A stretch of 64,000 bases of DNA, from the NCBI RefSeq assembly GCF_005943945.1, contig NZ_CP040710.1:3517501-3581500 (forward strand). Direction: 5' to 3'. Position 1 is the stretch's first letter, and the number at the start of each line of letters is the position of its first letter. The position numbers and the translations under genes were made by a program. Shown one piece after another: positions 1 to 9,380 of the stretch. The DNA is from Aggregatimonas sangjinii. Lineage in GTDB: Bacteria; Bacteroidota; Bacteroidia; Flavobacteriales; Flavobacteriaceae. The notes beneath the pieces were generated by a model that had not been told where the DNA came from, ran no database searches, and saw nothing but the letters and a program-made list of their open reading frames with translations.

Positions 1-899
1 CCATGATGATCGAGAGCCTACAAGGTTCCGTAAAACCCTTCTACAATGAACTGCATGCGTTGCGCCCTTTTAAGGGTAATGTGCATGTGGCCAAAAGGGT
101 AAAGCGATTGCTAAAAGGTTCGGAAATCATGGAAGACCATATCGATTGCGAACGTGTTCAGGACCCTTACTCCTTACGTTGTATTCCACAGGTACATGGT
201 GCCTCTAGAAATACATGGTTGCATTTAAAGGAGCTTCTTGAAATTGAACTGAATTCGGTCACCGACAACCCGGTCATCTTTGATAAGGAGCTGACGATTA
301 GCGGTGGCAATTTTCATGGCCAACCCCTGGCTATGGCCTTGGATTATGCCTGTCTGGCCGCTTCCGAACTCGGGAATATTTCGGACCGTAGAATTTATTT
401 GGCGCTCGAGGGCAATAGCCCCGGTGTCCCTAAACTACTCATGAAAGATACCGGTATCAATTCGGGTTATATGATCTTGCAATATACCACGGCTGCATTG
501 GCGAGTGAAAATAAAGGCCTATGTTTTCCCTCAAGCGCCGATAGCATTCCCACTTCCTTAGGACAGGAAGACCATGTGAGCATGGGTTCGATCAGTGGGC
601 GAAAAGCCTTGCAAGTAATCGGTAATGTGAAAAAAATATTGGCCATAGAACTGCTGACCGCAGCGCAGGCCTTTGAGTTCAGAAAACCGATGAAGTCCGG
701 AATTTTCTTGGATGAAATTCATAAGGAAATCCGTAAAAGAGTTCCTTTCGCGACCATGGACCGTGTTTTTGCCGATGATATCGAAATCGGTATTCAAATG
801 ATCGAGGAAGAATTCGTGCTTGCCATCATCGAAAGAGTCAGAAAACAAAAAGGAATATCTTTGAACACCACCTATTCGGGTGAGTTCGAGAACTATTGA
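1..899 (+). CDS. hutH: Histidine ammonia-lyase, C-terminal part (5' end outside window)
   Basis: This enzyme deaminates L-histidine to urocanate and ammonia, the first step of histidine catabolism. About 299 codons are visible, roughly the last 60% of a family member of about 500 residues; the MIO cofactor loop (Ala-Ser-Gly) would lie before the window. Visible family signatures include QDPYSLRCIPQVHG, the NSVTDNP stretch, GGNFHGQP, and SIPTSLGQEDHVSMG near the middle of the fragment. The frame is open through base 1, so the methionine near position 3 is internal. The gene is followed after 48 bases by hutI on the same strand, and the hutH-hutI-hutU-hutG order makes the assignment firm. Confidence 0.95.
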   Translation, partial: MMIESLQGSVKPFYNELHALRPFKGNVHVAKRVKRLLKGSEIMEDHIDCERVQDPYSLRCIPQVHGASRNTWLHLKELLEIELNSVTDNPVIFDKELTISGGNFHGQPLAMALDYACLAASELGNISDRRIYLALEGNSPGVPKLLMKDTGINSGYMILQYTTAALASENKGLCFPSSADSIPTSLGQEDHVSMGSISGRKALQVIGNVKKILAIELLTAAQAFEFRKPMKSGIFLDEIHKEIRKRVPFATMDRVFADDIEIGIQMIEEEFVLAIIERVRKQKGISLNTTYSGEFENY

Positions 900-947
900 A
901 TTGAATCAAAAGACGAGGTACTACTTACCCAGTACTAAAAATAAACC

Positions 948-2201
948 ATGAACAACTACCAATTTATAGGCCCCTTTAAGCAACTGCTCCCCATGTCTGG
1001 CTTGCCGCTCAAAGGAGCACTTTCTGACGGTCAGCTTCCTGTAATCGAAAACGCGGGAATGCTTCTAGAAAATGACCGCGTATTAAAAATAGGTCCTTAT
1101 GATGCAATCCTTGCGGATGCCTCATCCCGAAAAGCGGACATCATAGCATTAAAGGGTGACCATGTTTGTATTCCTGGCCTTATCGATGCGCACACGCATA
1201 TCTGCTTTGGCGGAAGTCGGGCCAATGATTATGCCATGCGAAATGCGGGAAAATCCTATCTGGAAATTGCAAAAGCCGGGGGTGGCATTTGGGATACCGT
1301 GACCCAAACCAGAAAGGCGACCAAGGCCGAATTGGTCAAAAAAACGATCAAACGGGCCAAACAACATTTGAAAAACGGGGTCACCACCATAGAGGTAAAG
1401 AGCGGGTACGGCCTTTCGGTCGACGAAGAACTTAAAATGCTCAGGGCCATTCGGGAAGCCAACAAGGAACTTCCGATAGATTTGATTTCCACCTGTTTGG
1501 CCGCGCATATGTTGCCCAAGGATTTTGAAGGGGATGAAGAAAATTATTTAACGGAAATCGCTGAAAAACTATTTCCCGTTTTGAAGGAAGAAAAACTCAC
1601 CAATCGCATCGACGCTTTTATTGAAGAGAGTGCCTTTTACGAGGCTCAGATCACTCCATATTTTCAAAAAGCCCGGGAAATGGGGTTTGACATCACCGTA
1701 CATGCGGACCAATTTTCTACCGGCGGTAGCCAGGTCGCCGTCGCTTTCGGTGCGGTTAGTGCGGACCATTTGGAAGCCAGTACGCAGGCTGAAATCGAAC
1801 TATTGGCAAAAAGCAATGTCATCGCTACTGCGCTACCCGGTGCCTCTTTGGGCTTGGGGTGTGGCTTTACACCGGCCCGAAAAATATTGGACGCAGGCGG
1901 CGCTTTGGCCATAGCCAGTGACCACAACCCGGGTTCCGCACCTATGGGTGATTTGCTTACCCAAGCCGCTATCTTGGGCACTTTTGAAAAATTGACCAAT
2001 GCCGAAGTGCTGGCAGGCATTACCTATCGGGCGGCTGCGGCCTTGAATCTAAAAAACAGGGGGCAATTGGCTCTAGGGTTTTTAGCCGATTTCTGCTTAT
2101 TCCACACCAACGATTACAGAGAAATCCTTTACAACCAAGGCTCGTTTAAGCCGTGTGTGGTTTGGAAAAATGGGCAGGCCGTTTTTGATAAACATCAGTA
2201 G
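948..2201 (+). CDS. hutI: Imidazolonepropionase
   Basis: This cytoplasmic amidohydrolase opens the ring of 4-imidazolone-5-propanoate to give N-formimino-L-glutamate, the third step of histidine breakdown. The 417-residue length matches the family. Metal-site motifs are visible: DAHTHICFGG near residue 80, HADQF in the middle, and ASDHNPGSAP near residue 325. The ATG at 948 follows the hutH stop by 48 bases with no terminator between, so cotranscription is likely. The C-terminal half has the usual amidohydrolase features and nothing looks truncated. Confidence 0.95.
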   Translation: MNNYQFIGPFKQLLPMSGLPLKGALSDGQLPVIENAGMLLENDRVLKIGPYDAILADASSRKADIIALKGDHVCIPGLIDAHTHICFGGSRANDYAMRNAGKSYLEIAKAGGGIWDTVTQTRKATKAELVKKTIKRAKQHLKNGVTTIEVKSGYGLSVDEELKMLRAIREANKELPIDLISTCLAAHMLPKDFEGDEENYLTEIAEKLFPVLKEEKLTNRIDAFIEESAFYEAQITPYFQKAREMGFDITVHADQFSTGGSQVAVAFGAVSADHLEASTQAEIELLAKSNVIATALPGASLGLGCGFTPARKILDAGGALAIASDHNPGSAPMGDLLTQAAILGTFEKLTNAEVLAGITYRAAAALNLKNRGQLALGFLADFCLFHTNDYREILYNQGSFKPCVVWKNGQAVFDKHQ

Positions 2202-2248
2202 AAGTACAAAATTAGAAGTTAGAGATTAGGTATAAGTAAAAAAGGAAA

Positions 2249-4270
2249 ATGAGTCTAGATTTCAAATCACAAATTCTACGGGGGATACCTGCCAGTCTTC
2301 CAGAGAAAAGGGAATATGTTTACAGTGCGAACCACGCGCCAAAACGGAAAGACATTCTTTCTTTGGATGAGAAAAGGTTGGCGATTCGCAATGCCTTGCG
2401 TTATTTTCCGGAAGCATGGCATCAAGAACTGGCCCAGGAATTTGCGACCGAATTACAGGCGCATGGGCGTATCTACATGTATCGGTTCAAGCCGGAATAC
2501 GACATGTACGCTCGGCCAATCGGCGAATACCCGGCCCTATCGCTTCAAGCCGCCGGTATTATGCTGATGATCCAAAATAATTTAGACCCGGCGGTGGCAC
2601 AACACCCCGAGGAACTCATCACCTATGGGGGTAACGGTGCGGTATTCCAAAATTGGGCGCAGTACCTATTGACCATGCGGTATTTGGCCATGATGAGCGA
2701 GGAGCAGACGTTACACGTTTATTCCGGACATCCAATGGGCCTGTTTCCTTCTTCAAAAGAAGCGCCTCGCGTTGTAGTGACCAACGGGATGATGATCCCC
2801 AACTATTCGCGACCGGACGACTGGGAGAAATACAATGCGCTGGGGGTGACCCAATACGGACAGATGACCGCTGGCTCCTACATGTACATTGGCCCCCAGG
2901 GCATCGTTCATGGTACCGCCATTACGGTAATGAACGCTTTTCGAAAGGTCTTACAAAGGAATGAAAATCCCGCAGGGAAACTATTCCTGACCGCAGGGCT
3001 GGGCGGTATGAGCGGTGCACAGCCTAAAGCGGGAAATATCGCAGGCTGCATCACTATTTGCGCAGAAGTAAATCCGGCGGCGGCAAAAAAAAGGCACGAA
3101 CAAGGTTGGGTCGATGAATTATTGGACGATATGGAAGAGCTGGTTTCCCGAACCAAAAAGGCAATTAAAGAGAAAGAAACAGTTTCCCTGGCGTTTATAG
3201 GAAATGTAGTGACCGTCTGGGAAAAATTTGATGAGGCCGATATCTTTATTCACCTCGGCTCTGATCAAACCTCTTTGCACAACCCGTGGGCGGGCGGGTA
3301 TTATCCGGTCGATTATTCATTTGAAGAAGCCAACGATTTGATGAGTGAAAGCCCTGACCTGTTTAAAGAAAAGGTACAGGAATCGCTTAGACGCCATGCC
3401 CAAGCCATTAACAACCACACTGCAAAGGGCACCTATTTCTTCGATTACGGCAATGCGTTTCTGTTGGAGGCCTCCAGGGCAGGAGCGGATATCATGGCGG
3501 AGAATACCATCGATTTTAAATACCCTTCTTATGTTCAGGATATTTTGGGTCCTATGTGTTTTGACTACGGATTCGGACCCTTCCGTTGGGTATGCACTTC
3601 GGGAAATCCCGAAGATTTGCGAAAGACAGATACCATTGCCCTAAAGGTTATGGAACAAATCAAAGCGGAAGCTCCGGAAGAAATTCAGCAGCAAATGCAG
3701 GACAACATTAAGTGGATAACTGAGGCGGAAAACAACCGATTGGTAGTAGGTTCCCAGGCCAGGATTCTATATGCCGATGCAGAAGGTCGTGCTAAAATTG
3801 CGGAGGCCTTCAACAAAGCCATTCGGTCTGGGAAAATTCAGGGGCCCATAGTTTTGGGACGGGACCACCACGATGTGAGCGGTACCGATTCCCCTTTCCG
3901 GGAAACAAGTAATATTTACGACGGCAGCAAGTTCACTGCCGACATGGCCATTCATAACGTTATTGGAGATAGTTTTCGTGGCGCTACCTGGGTGAGCATA
4001 CACAACGGTGGCGGCGTAGGTTGGGGCGAAGTGGTAAATGGCGGATTCGGCATGTTGCTCGATGGCTCGGAAGCGGCGTCAAAGCGATTGAAAAATATGC
4101 TATTTTACGACGTGAACAATGGTATTTCCCGACGCAGTTGGGCACGCAATGAAGAAGCCTTGTTCGCAATTAAAAGGGAAATGGCCCGTACACCGGCATT
4201 GAAGGTTACCCTACCGAATTTGGTAGATGATGCTTTATTGCACGGATTGTTCGATGAAGCGGTAACTTAA
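2249..4270 (+). CDS. hutU: Urocanate hydratase
   Basis: This enzyme hydrates urocanate to imidazolonepropionate using tightly bound NAD+ as an electrophile, the second step of the hut pathway. The NAD-binding signature GLGGMSGAQPKAG lies near residues 248-260, and the conserved ILGPMCFDYG...WVCTSG region near residues 430-450 carries the family cysteine. At 673 residues it is longer than the common bacterial form of about 555, which suggests the longer type found in Bacteroidota and eukaryotes (family knowledge, not computed). It lies 47 bases after hutI and 14 bases before hutG. No frame damage is seen. Confidence 0.95.
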   Translation: MSLDFKSQILRGIPASLPEKREYVYSANHAPKRKDILSLDEKRLAIRNALRYFPEAWHQELAQEFATELQAHGRIYMYRFKPEYDMYARPIGEYPALSLQAAGIMLMIQNNLDPAVAQHPEELITYGGNGAVFQNWAQYLLTMRYLAMMSEEQTLHVYSGHPMGLFPSSKEAPRVVVTNGMMIPNYSRPDDWEKYNALGVTQYGQMTAGSYMYIGPQGIVHGTAITVMNAFRKVLQRNENPAGKLFLTAGLGGMSGAQPKAGNIAGCITICAEVNPAAAKKRHEQGWVDELLDDMEELVSRTKKAIKEKETVSLAFIGNVVTVWEKFDEADIFIHLGSDQTSLHNPWAGGYYPVDYSFEEANDLMSESPDLFKEKVQESLRRHAQAINNHTAKGTYFFDYGNAFLLEASRAGADIMAENTIDFKYPSYVQDILGPMCFDYGFGPFRWVCTSGNPEDLRKTDTIALKVMEQIKAEAPEEIQQQMQDNIKWITEAENNRLVVGSQARILYADAEGRAKIAEAFNKAIRSGKIQGPIVLGRDHHDVSGTDSPFRETSNIYDGSKFTADMAIHNVIGDSFRGATWVSIHNGGGVGWGEVVNGGFGMLLDGSEAASKRLKNMLFYDVNNGISRRSWARNEEALFAIKREMARTPALKVTLPNLVDDALLHGLFDEAVT

Positions 4271-4284
4271 AGTCAAAAACCAGT

Positions 4285-5241
4285 ATGAATAGATATATCG
4301 CTACCAAGCCCGAAATATATATCGGTCGAGAATCGAATCGGCAGCTATACTTGCACCAAAAAATACGTTGTGTCGATTTGGAACAGGAATGGAATCTATC
4401 CAATGAGAAATCTATTGGTCTCTTAGGGTATGCCTGTGATGCGGGGGTTAAAAGGAACCAAGGCCGTAAAGGTGCTGCGAAAGGACCAAATGCCATCAGA
4501 AAAGTGTTGGGCAAAATGCCCAATCATCTTGCTGAAAACGTTGTTTTTTCAGATTTCGGCACCATTAAAGGACCTGCCGACGAGATGGAAAATGCACAAG
4601 CATTATTAGCTTCCAAAACAAGCCATTTACTTCAGATGAATGTGTTTCCAATACTGTTGGGGGGTAGCCACGATATTGCCTATGGTCATTACAATGGTTT
4701 AAAAACCCCTATGGGATCGGATAAAACCATTGGCATCATTAACTTTGACGCCCATTTTGATCTTCGCTCCAACGAAAGCGGAAACAACTCCGGTACCCCG
4801 TTTTACCAAATAGCCCAAGATTGCCAGACAGAAGGTAAACCGTTCCACTATTTGGCTTTAGGCATTCGCCAAGACGCCAATGACAAGCTGCTTTTTGAAA
4901 CTGCCTCAACGTTGGGTGTAGACTATGTTGAAAATAGGAATTTTGATCTCAGCCATTTCACAACAGTAGAAAACGCACTTGATAAATTCATTGAGCGTGT
5001 AGACCATATATACGTGACTATAGATTTAGACGGATTCTCATCTGCCTATTCCCCAGGGGTGAGTGCCCCTTCTCCCATGGGTTTTTCCCCGGACATCGTG
5101 CTAAAGTGCTTGGAAAAAATTATTACATCAAAAAAATTGCAGAGTCTTGATCTGGCGGAAATGAATCCGAAGTACGACATCGACAATCAAACTGCTAAAT
5201 TGGCCGCAAGTCTGATTCACTTTGTAATTCATTCGATTTAG
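4285..5241 (+). CDS. hutG: Formimidoylglutamase (arginase/ureohydrolase family)
   Basis: The enzyme hydrolyses N-formimino-L-glutamate to glutamate and formamide and so completes the four-step hut route. Arginase-family manganese ligand motifs are present: GGSHD near residue 126, NFDAHFD near residue 152 and TIDLDGFS near residue 244, followed by the SPGVSAPSPMG stretch. Length (318 residues) is normal. It is the last gene of the operon, 14 bases after hutU. Position and motifs together favour HutG over agmatinase or arginase. Confidence 0.93.
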   Translation: MNRYIATKPEIYIGRESNRQLYLHQKIRCVDLEQEWNLSNEKSIGLLGYACDAGVKRNQGRKGAAKGPNAIRKVLGKMPNHLAENVVFSDFGTIKGPADEMENAQALLASKTSHLLQMNVFPILLGGSHDIAYGHYNGLKTPMGSDKTIGIINFDAHFDLRSNESGNNSGTPFYQIAQDCQTEGKPFHYLALGIRQDANDKLLFETASTLGVDYVENRNFDLSHFTTVENALDKFIERVDHIYVTIDLDGFSSAYSPGVSAPSPMGFSPDIVLKCLEKIITSKKLQSLDLAEMNPKYDIDNQTAKLAASLIHFVIHSI

Positions 5242-5404
5242 CTAGCTTCTTTAGAGACGCTCATCTACAAAATGGCTTCCAAGCGAATTTCAATCCCCGT
5301 CAAACAAAAAATCTTTAAAAGTTCACTATAAAGTCCAAATCATGCTTTTTATCGTAAGCATTAACCAATCAACGATAATTTAGAACAGTAAATCGTTTGT
5401 GATT

Positions 5405-5412
5405 TAAATTTG
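5405..5412 (+). promoter_or_regulatory. Candidate -7 promoter element (TAAATTTG)
   Basis: The octamer matches the Bacteroidota -7 consensus TAnnTTTG and lies about 93 bases before the small ORF at 5505. No convincing -33 TTG at the usual spacing was found, so this is only a candidate. Confidence 0.3.
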
Positions 5413-5504
5413 CAGAAACACTAACCACTAATCGCATCGTACCATCAATTTGGAGTACATGGGTTTGTGGCTATATATCCTAAATAGACTCAACATTCCC
5501 CCCT

Positions 5505-5675
5505 ATGGAAAGAACACGTTCAAAAGCCAAAGTTGCGAAAGCCGAAGAAAATTGGAAACGCTTGCAAGAATTGCGAAAGAAAGAGGAAGAGATTAGAAAA
5601 GCATCCAAGCTTAAAAAGGTGTCCGAAAAAGACAGTAATCCCGAAGATTCCTCCCCACTTAAAGAAATTGCCTAA
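5505..5675 (+). CDS. Small highly charged protein, 56 aa, unknown function
   Basis: A 56-codon ATG-to-TAA frame that I do not recognise. The product is very rich in Lys, Glu and Arg (it begins MERTRSKAKVAKAEENWK) and should form a continuous charged helix or coiled coil over residues 5-45 with a disordered C-terminus. It has no signal peptide or membrane segment. A TAAATTTG -7 element lies upstream at 5405. It occupies the otherwise gene-free stretch after hutG. An overlapping ORF in another frame looks like its shadow. Composition favours a real small protein, but conservation is unknown. Confidence 0.4.
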   Translation: MERTRSKAKVAKAEENWKRLQELRKKEEEIRKASKLKKVSEKDSNPEDSSPLKEIA

Positions 5676-5730
5676 TACCGGCCTTGTGTCCACATATTTT
5701 TCCTCTGTCTCATCCTAGAATATACTTCAT

Positions 5731-5760
5731 AAAAAAAGCCTCCCAACTTGGAAAGCCTTT
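5731..5760 (-). terminator. Rho-independent terminator, minus strand
   Basis: Read on the minus strand, AAAGGCTTTCC pairs with GGGAGGCTTTT (with G-U wobbles) around an AAGTT loop and runs into seven T residues. It would end a minus-strand transcript entering from about 5800, where no protein gene exists, and so defines the 3' end of the small RNA candidate described here. Confidence 0.55.
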
Positions 5761-5800
5761 CATTGGCTCGAAACTAAAAAGATTCGAGTCACAACACAAC
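5731..5800 (-). ncRNA. Candidate small RNA, about 65-70 nt
   Basis: Three elements line up on the minus strand within 85 bases: a -7 promoter box TATATTTG (complement of 5805-5812), a hairpin with arms CTCGAA/TTCGAG (5783-5788 and 5767-5772), and the terminator at 5731-5760. No ORF fits inside. A tRNA reading was tested because GATTCGAGTC resembles a T arm, but no acceptor or anticodon stem exists. Size, promoter, stem and terminator fit an independent sRNA; its identity and target are unknown. Confidence 0.4.
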
Positions 5801-5804
5801 GGCA

Positions 5805-5812
5805 CAAATATA
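5805..5812 (-). promoter_or_regulatory. Candidate -7 promoter element for the small RNA
   Basis: On the minus strand this reads TATATTTG, an exact match to TAnnTTTG. Transcription starting about 7 bases on would give a roughly 65-70-nt RNA ending at the 5731 terminator. Confidence 0.35.
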
Positions 5813-6092
5813 ACAAAGGTTTTGAATTAAATGGCATTCGTGATGCACGAAACATCAAATCTAATTTTTAAAATAGTAGATTTAAGACGGCTTGTTATAT
5901 CGATAAAACGCTACTATTCTCGATTTGCCAAGTTGCCCTTATCGGTCGAAAAACCTGAATTAAGGATTAGCCACAAGCTGTTTGCACCTCGTCGAACTTC
6001 AACACCATAGAACGTGTAAAGAGCCATCACTAAGAAATCCATCCTAATTTTGGAATCTGTTTTAATCTCAAAACAGATACTTATAAAAGACG
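5813..6092. other. Intergenic stretch with no recognised gene
   Basis: AT-rich spacer before the lipoprotein gene at 6093. It should contain that gene's promoter, but I see no clear TAnnTTTG with a -33 partner, no RNA fold and no conserved frame. Confidence 0.5.
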
Positions 6093-7277
6093 ATGGTAAA
6101 AAAATACATCTTTTATGTTCTCATTGTCGGTCTTGCCGTTTCCTGCCAAAAAGAAGAATTGGTAACAAATCCCGTATCCATGGTCGAAACCGTCTTGCTA
6201 CCGGAGGAAGAAAAAAACAGTGGTATTGAAAGGAATGATACGGAACCTATTCTCAACTGGATCGATCATCTTCAAGCTACGAACGGCCTATTGACCAGCT
6301 CGGAAAATCAGGATTTCGTATCGCTTTACGACAACGCCTTGGCTGCCATATTTTTCATTCAACAGGGAGAGTTGCATAAAGCGGAATCAGTATTGGATTT
6401 CTTCGCAAATAGCATAGAAAATGAGTTCGGAATAGATTCAGGCGGATTCTATCAATTTAGAAATAAAGCCGGTGAAAACGGAAGCCGTAAATGGTTGGGC
6501 GACAATGCTTGGTTACTTATGGCAATCCGTCATTATCATCAGGCCAGCAATTCGCAAAAATACGCCCTCATGGCCGATAAGCTCGAAAACTGGATCCGGT
6601 CTTTGCAAGATGTGGACGGTGGTCTTTTCGGAGGTTACAATGAAAATGGTACGGCAATCCCTAAAGTGACCGAAGGCATCCTTACTGCTTACAATGCCAT
6701 TCCCGGCTATGATGACTTTCATAAGAATATTCTCCACTATTTGCAAAACGACCGTTGGGACGCGAAGCTGCAGAATCTTGTCGCTTGGCCGGACAATGAA
6801 AGCTATACCAATGCACTCGATGTTCTGGCTTTAAGTCAAAGTATTTTATCAGATTTTCCAATTAACAGTCTAGATGCTGCTGATACCCTTTTCCTTACAT
6901 CACAAACCAGTACACTTTCAGGCCAGGAGGTTACAGGCTATTGTTTTGACGAGGACAAAGACGTCATCTGGTTAGAGGGTACCGCCCAAATGGCTGTCGC
7001 ATTTCAGACTATCGGAAATCAAGAAAAATCTCAAGAACTACTAACGCAAATCGAAAAGACATTTATTCGAAGTTTTGAAATGAATAGTGCTAAAGGAATC
7101 CCCTATGTGACCAATCACGGAACTAATTACGGAGCTACGATCCTATGGGATCATGCCGATATTACCCCTGCCTTATCATCGACCGTATGGTACCTTTTTG
7201 CGCAAATGAATTTTAACCCTTTACTTCTTGGCAAGCAAAAAAATATGCCTGAGGCGGATAAATTCTGGCTCCCTTGA
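6093..7277 (+). CDS. Lipoprotein with alpha/alpha-toroid glycosidase-like fold
   Basis: The N-terminus has a short signal ending in a lipobox (AVSC near residue 18), so the protein is probably lipid-anchored in the envelope. The rest is helical, with repeating helix-hairpin segments and glycine/aromatic loops (GGFYQFRN, WLGDNAWLLMAIRHY, DGGLFGGY, VIWLEGTAQMA, TNHGTNYG) that resemble six-hairpin glycosidase-like or phosphorylase-like toroids. I cannot assign a CAZy family or substrate. Acidic residues in the WLGDNAW and IWLEGT loops are plausible catalytic candidates by analogy only. It is separated from the downstream globin by 57 bases on the same strand. Confidence 0.55.
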   Translation: MVKKYIFYVLIVGLAVSCQKEELVTNPVSMVETVLLPEEEKNSGIERNDTEPILNWIDHLQATNGLLTSSENQDFVSLYDNALAAIFFIQQGELHKAESVLDFFANSIENEFGIDSGGFYQFRNKAGENGSRKWLGDNAWLLMAIRHYHQASNSQKYALMADKLENWIRSLQDVDGGLFGGYNENGTAIPKVTEGILTAYNAIPGYDDFHKNILHYLQNDRWDAKLQNLVAWPDNESYTNALDVLALSQSILSDFPINSLDAADTLFLTSQTSTLSGQEVTGYCFDEDKDVIWLEGTAQMAVAFQTIGNQEKSQELLTQIEKTFIRSFEMNSAKGIPYVTNHGTNYGATILWDHADITPALSSTVWYLFAQMNFNPLLLGKQKNMPEADKFWLP

Positions 7278-7334
7278 ACAAGCCTTAAGTAAGTCATCAA
7301 CTTTATTCCTTACCTTGACGATTATACACTATAA

Positions 7335-7727
7335 ATGTCTGCTAAAGCCGATATAGCAAATAGGTCCGAAATCGCCCTTTTGGTTCGTACCTTCTATTCG
7401 AAAATCAGAAAACATTCCGAACTTGGGCCTATTTTTGAAACGGTCATCACCGACTGGGAAGAACACTTTGAATTGCTTACCGATTTTTGGGAAACGCAGC
7501 TCTTCCTGAAACGCAAATACCACGGCAATCCGGTCACCGTACATCAAGAGGTCGATAAAAAAGTGAATCATACGGTTACCTCAGAACATTTCGGTCAATG
7601 GCTCAACCTCTGGTTTGAAACCTTGGACGAACTTTTCGAGGGCGAAAACACTTGGATTGTCAAAAACCGCGCTCAAAAAATGAGTACGATGTTGTTCATG
7701 AAAATTTTCGAGGCGAGAAAATTATGA
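7335..7727 (+). CDS. Group III truncated hemoglobin
   Basis: A 130-residue single-domain globin of the TrHb3 class. Visible features are the FYSKIRKHSELGPIFE segment near residues 24-40, the WEEHFELLTDFWETQLF stretch and YHGNPVTVHQ, where the proximal-side region lies in this class. TrHb3 proteins are cytosolic heme proteins linked to oxygen or NO chemistry, but their roles vary, so only the fold is claimed. It follows the toroid lipoprotein by 57 bases. A 7-bp tandem repeat begins just after the stop. Confidence 0.85.
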   Translation: MSAKADIANRSEIALLVRTFYSKIRKHSELGPIFETVITDWEEHFELLTDFWETQLFLKRKYHGNPVTVHQEVDKKVNHTVTSEHFGQWLNLWFETLDELFEGENTWIVKNRAQKMSTMLFMKIFEARKL

Positions 7728-7733
7728 TTAGGG

Positions 7734-7768
7734 AATAGAGAATAGAGAATAGAGAATAGAGAATAGAG
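7734..7768. repeat. Tandem repeat, five perfect copies of AATAGAG
   Basis: Five uninterrupted 7-bp units follow the globin stop codon, with a sixth imperfect start at the 3' side. The array lies in the convergent space before the GH109-like gene, so copy-number change would not alter a protein. Confidence 0.9.
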
Positions 7769-7875
7769 AAAGTAAAAAACTACACTTCTAAACGATATCC
7801 TTTATTTGCCAAATTCCCTCTTTGTCTTGATTCTTGTCTCTTGTTTCTAGGCTCTTATTCCATATTCCAGTAAGG

Positions 7876-9237
7876 CTAATAGCTCTCCTTGATCCATTGG
7901 TACGGTTGTCGCTTTATCCACATACCCCGTGTAAAATCGGGAAAGTCCTGAGGTTCGCCGTTGTTCGCAATAGAGGCTTCCGACAAGGGGGTTACGGCAC
8001 TCCACGCAGCCGCGTCATACGCATCCAGTGGTGGTGCAATGTTCGCTTTGGCAGATTCAACGAAAGAATTCAGTACAAAGAAATCCATGCCCCCATGGCC
8101 GGCATCCAGGGCGTACTCCCCAAACTTTTGCCATAACGGATGATCGTATTTTTTAAGCCATTCGGTATCGGCATCCCAACTGTGCGCCTCTTTTGATTGG
8201 CCTTCGATATAAATTCTATCGCCGTCATTTTCCCACAAACCGTTAGCGCCTTGCACCCGAAATCCTAAGGAATATGGTCTTGGCAAATTGCAATCATGGG
8301 TTATGATAATCGTCTCGCCATTGGCAGTGTCGATGGTAGAGGTAATTACATCGCCCTGCCTAAACTTTACCTTTGTGTTCGGATGGTCCTCCCCTCCGAC
8401 TTGCACGATATAATTATGCAATCCTATGCCCTTCGTGGCGTGCGAGGTCATCGATACAAATCGATTGCCCCTGTTGATGTCTGCCATCACCGCAATCGGA
8501 CCAACGCCATGAGTAGGGTATACATCGGCATTGCGCTTTACCGAATGCTCTGTACGCCATCTCGCTTCAGAAATACCCTTTTCCCCAAACTCGGCCCCTT
8601 TACCATAAGCGGTTTTTCCATCATTGAATTTTACATGGCGCAAATCGTGTTGGTACCCACATCTAAAATGTACCAGCTCTCCAAAGACATTTTGCTTCAC
8701 CATATTCAAAACGGCCATGATATCGCGTCGGTAGTTTACGTTCTCCAAAATCATCATGTGGTTGCCCGTTTGTTCGTGAACATTCACCAGGTCCCAACAC
8801 TCTTCCATCGTATTGGCCGCAGAGACTTCAACACCTGCGTACTTTCCAGCTTTCATGGCATCAACGGTCATTCGTACATGCCATAACCATGGGGTAGCAA
8901 TGATAACAGCATCAACTTCCTTTAGCGCCAAAAGATTCCGGTAATCCAAGTCGTTGCTCCCAAAGGTTTTTGGGGCCTTCCCACCCGCTTTGGCGATTTT
9001 ATCTTTTGCTATGGCTATACGATCTGCGTCGATATCGCATACCGCGGTCACATTTACGTCCTTACGCAAAAGCAGGTTCTCGAGATGGTTCGTACCCCGC
9101 AGTCCTGCACCAATGAGTGCCACGTTTAATTTATTATTTTGGTTAGTATCGAACATGCTGTAGGTGAGGTTGGGGGCCAAAGCAGTCCCAGCACCTATCA
9201 GCGCTGATTTTCGAATAAATTTTCGTCTAGAATTCAT
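7876..9237 (-). CDS. Gfo/Idh/MocA-family protein, GH109-like (alpha-N-acetylgalactosaminidase type)
   Basis: The start at 9237 is preferred over an upstream in-frame codon because it yields a twin-arginine signal (NSRRKFIRKSALIGAG) and the expected 453-residue length. An NAD-binding Rossmann motif (ALIGAGLRG) follows the signal. The segments MILENVNYRRD, WRTEHSVKRNADVYPTHGVGPIA and INRGNRF resemble GH109 enzymes, which cleave terminal alpha-GalNAc by an NAD-dependent redox mechanism. Ordinary Gfo/Idh oxidoreductases are the alternative. It is divergent from a nucleotidyltransferase/NahK-like kinase pair, consistent with salvage of a released amino sugar. Confidence 0.75.
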   Translation of the reverse strand: MNSRRKFIRKSALIGAGTALAPNLTYSMFDTNQNNKLNVALIGAGLRGTNHLENLLLRKDVNVTAVCDIDADRIAIAKDKIAKAGGKAPKTFGSNDLDYRNLLALKEVDAVIIATPWLWHVRMTVDAMKAGKYAGVEVSAANTMEECWDLVNVHEQTGNHMMILENVNYRRDIMAVLNMVKQNVFGELVHFRCGYQHDLRHVKFNDGKTAYGKGAEFGEKGISEARWRTEHSVKRNADVYPTHGVGPIAVMADINRGNRFVSMTSHATKGIGLHNYIVQVGGEDHPNTKVKFRQGDVITSTIDTANGETIIITHDCNLPRPYSLGFRVQGANGLWENDGDRIYIEGQSKEAHSWDADTEWLKKYDHPLWQKFGEYALDAGHGGMDFFVLNSFVESAKANIAPPLDAYDAAAWSAVTPLSEASIANNGEPQDFPDFTRGMWIKRQPYQWIKESY

Positions 9238-9380
9238 AGTGCTGTTTTTAAGTTTGGAAGTAGAATACGATTTGCAATCACATTCCGTTAAAATATAAAA
9301 TTCCAAACTCATTTAGTTTCAAAAAGGATGTTTTTATAGGAAACTAGTGGGTCAACGCCCTTTATTTTGAATCAAAAAAC

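Noticed and set aside
5765-5800. tRNA-like sequence (GATTCGAGTC resembling a T arm)
   Set aside because: No matching acceptor or anticodon stem could be built, and the downstream stem and T-run form a terminator on the opposite strand. It is better explained as part of a small RNA candidate.
7734-7768. CRISPR-like tandem repeat
   Set aside because: The repeat unit is only 7 bp, perfectly contiguous with no spacers, and no cas genes are present.
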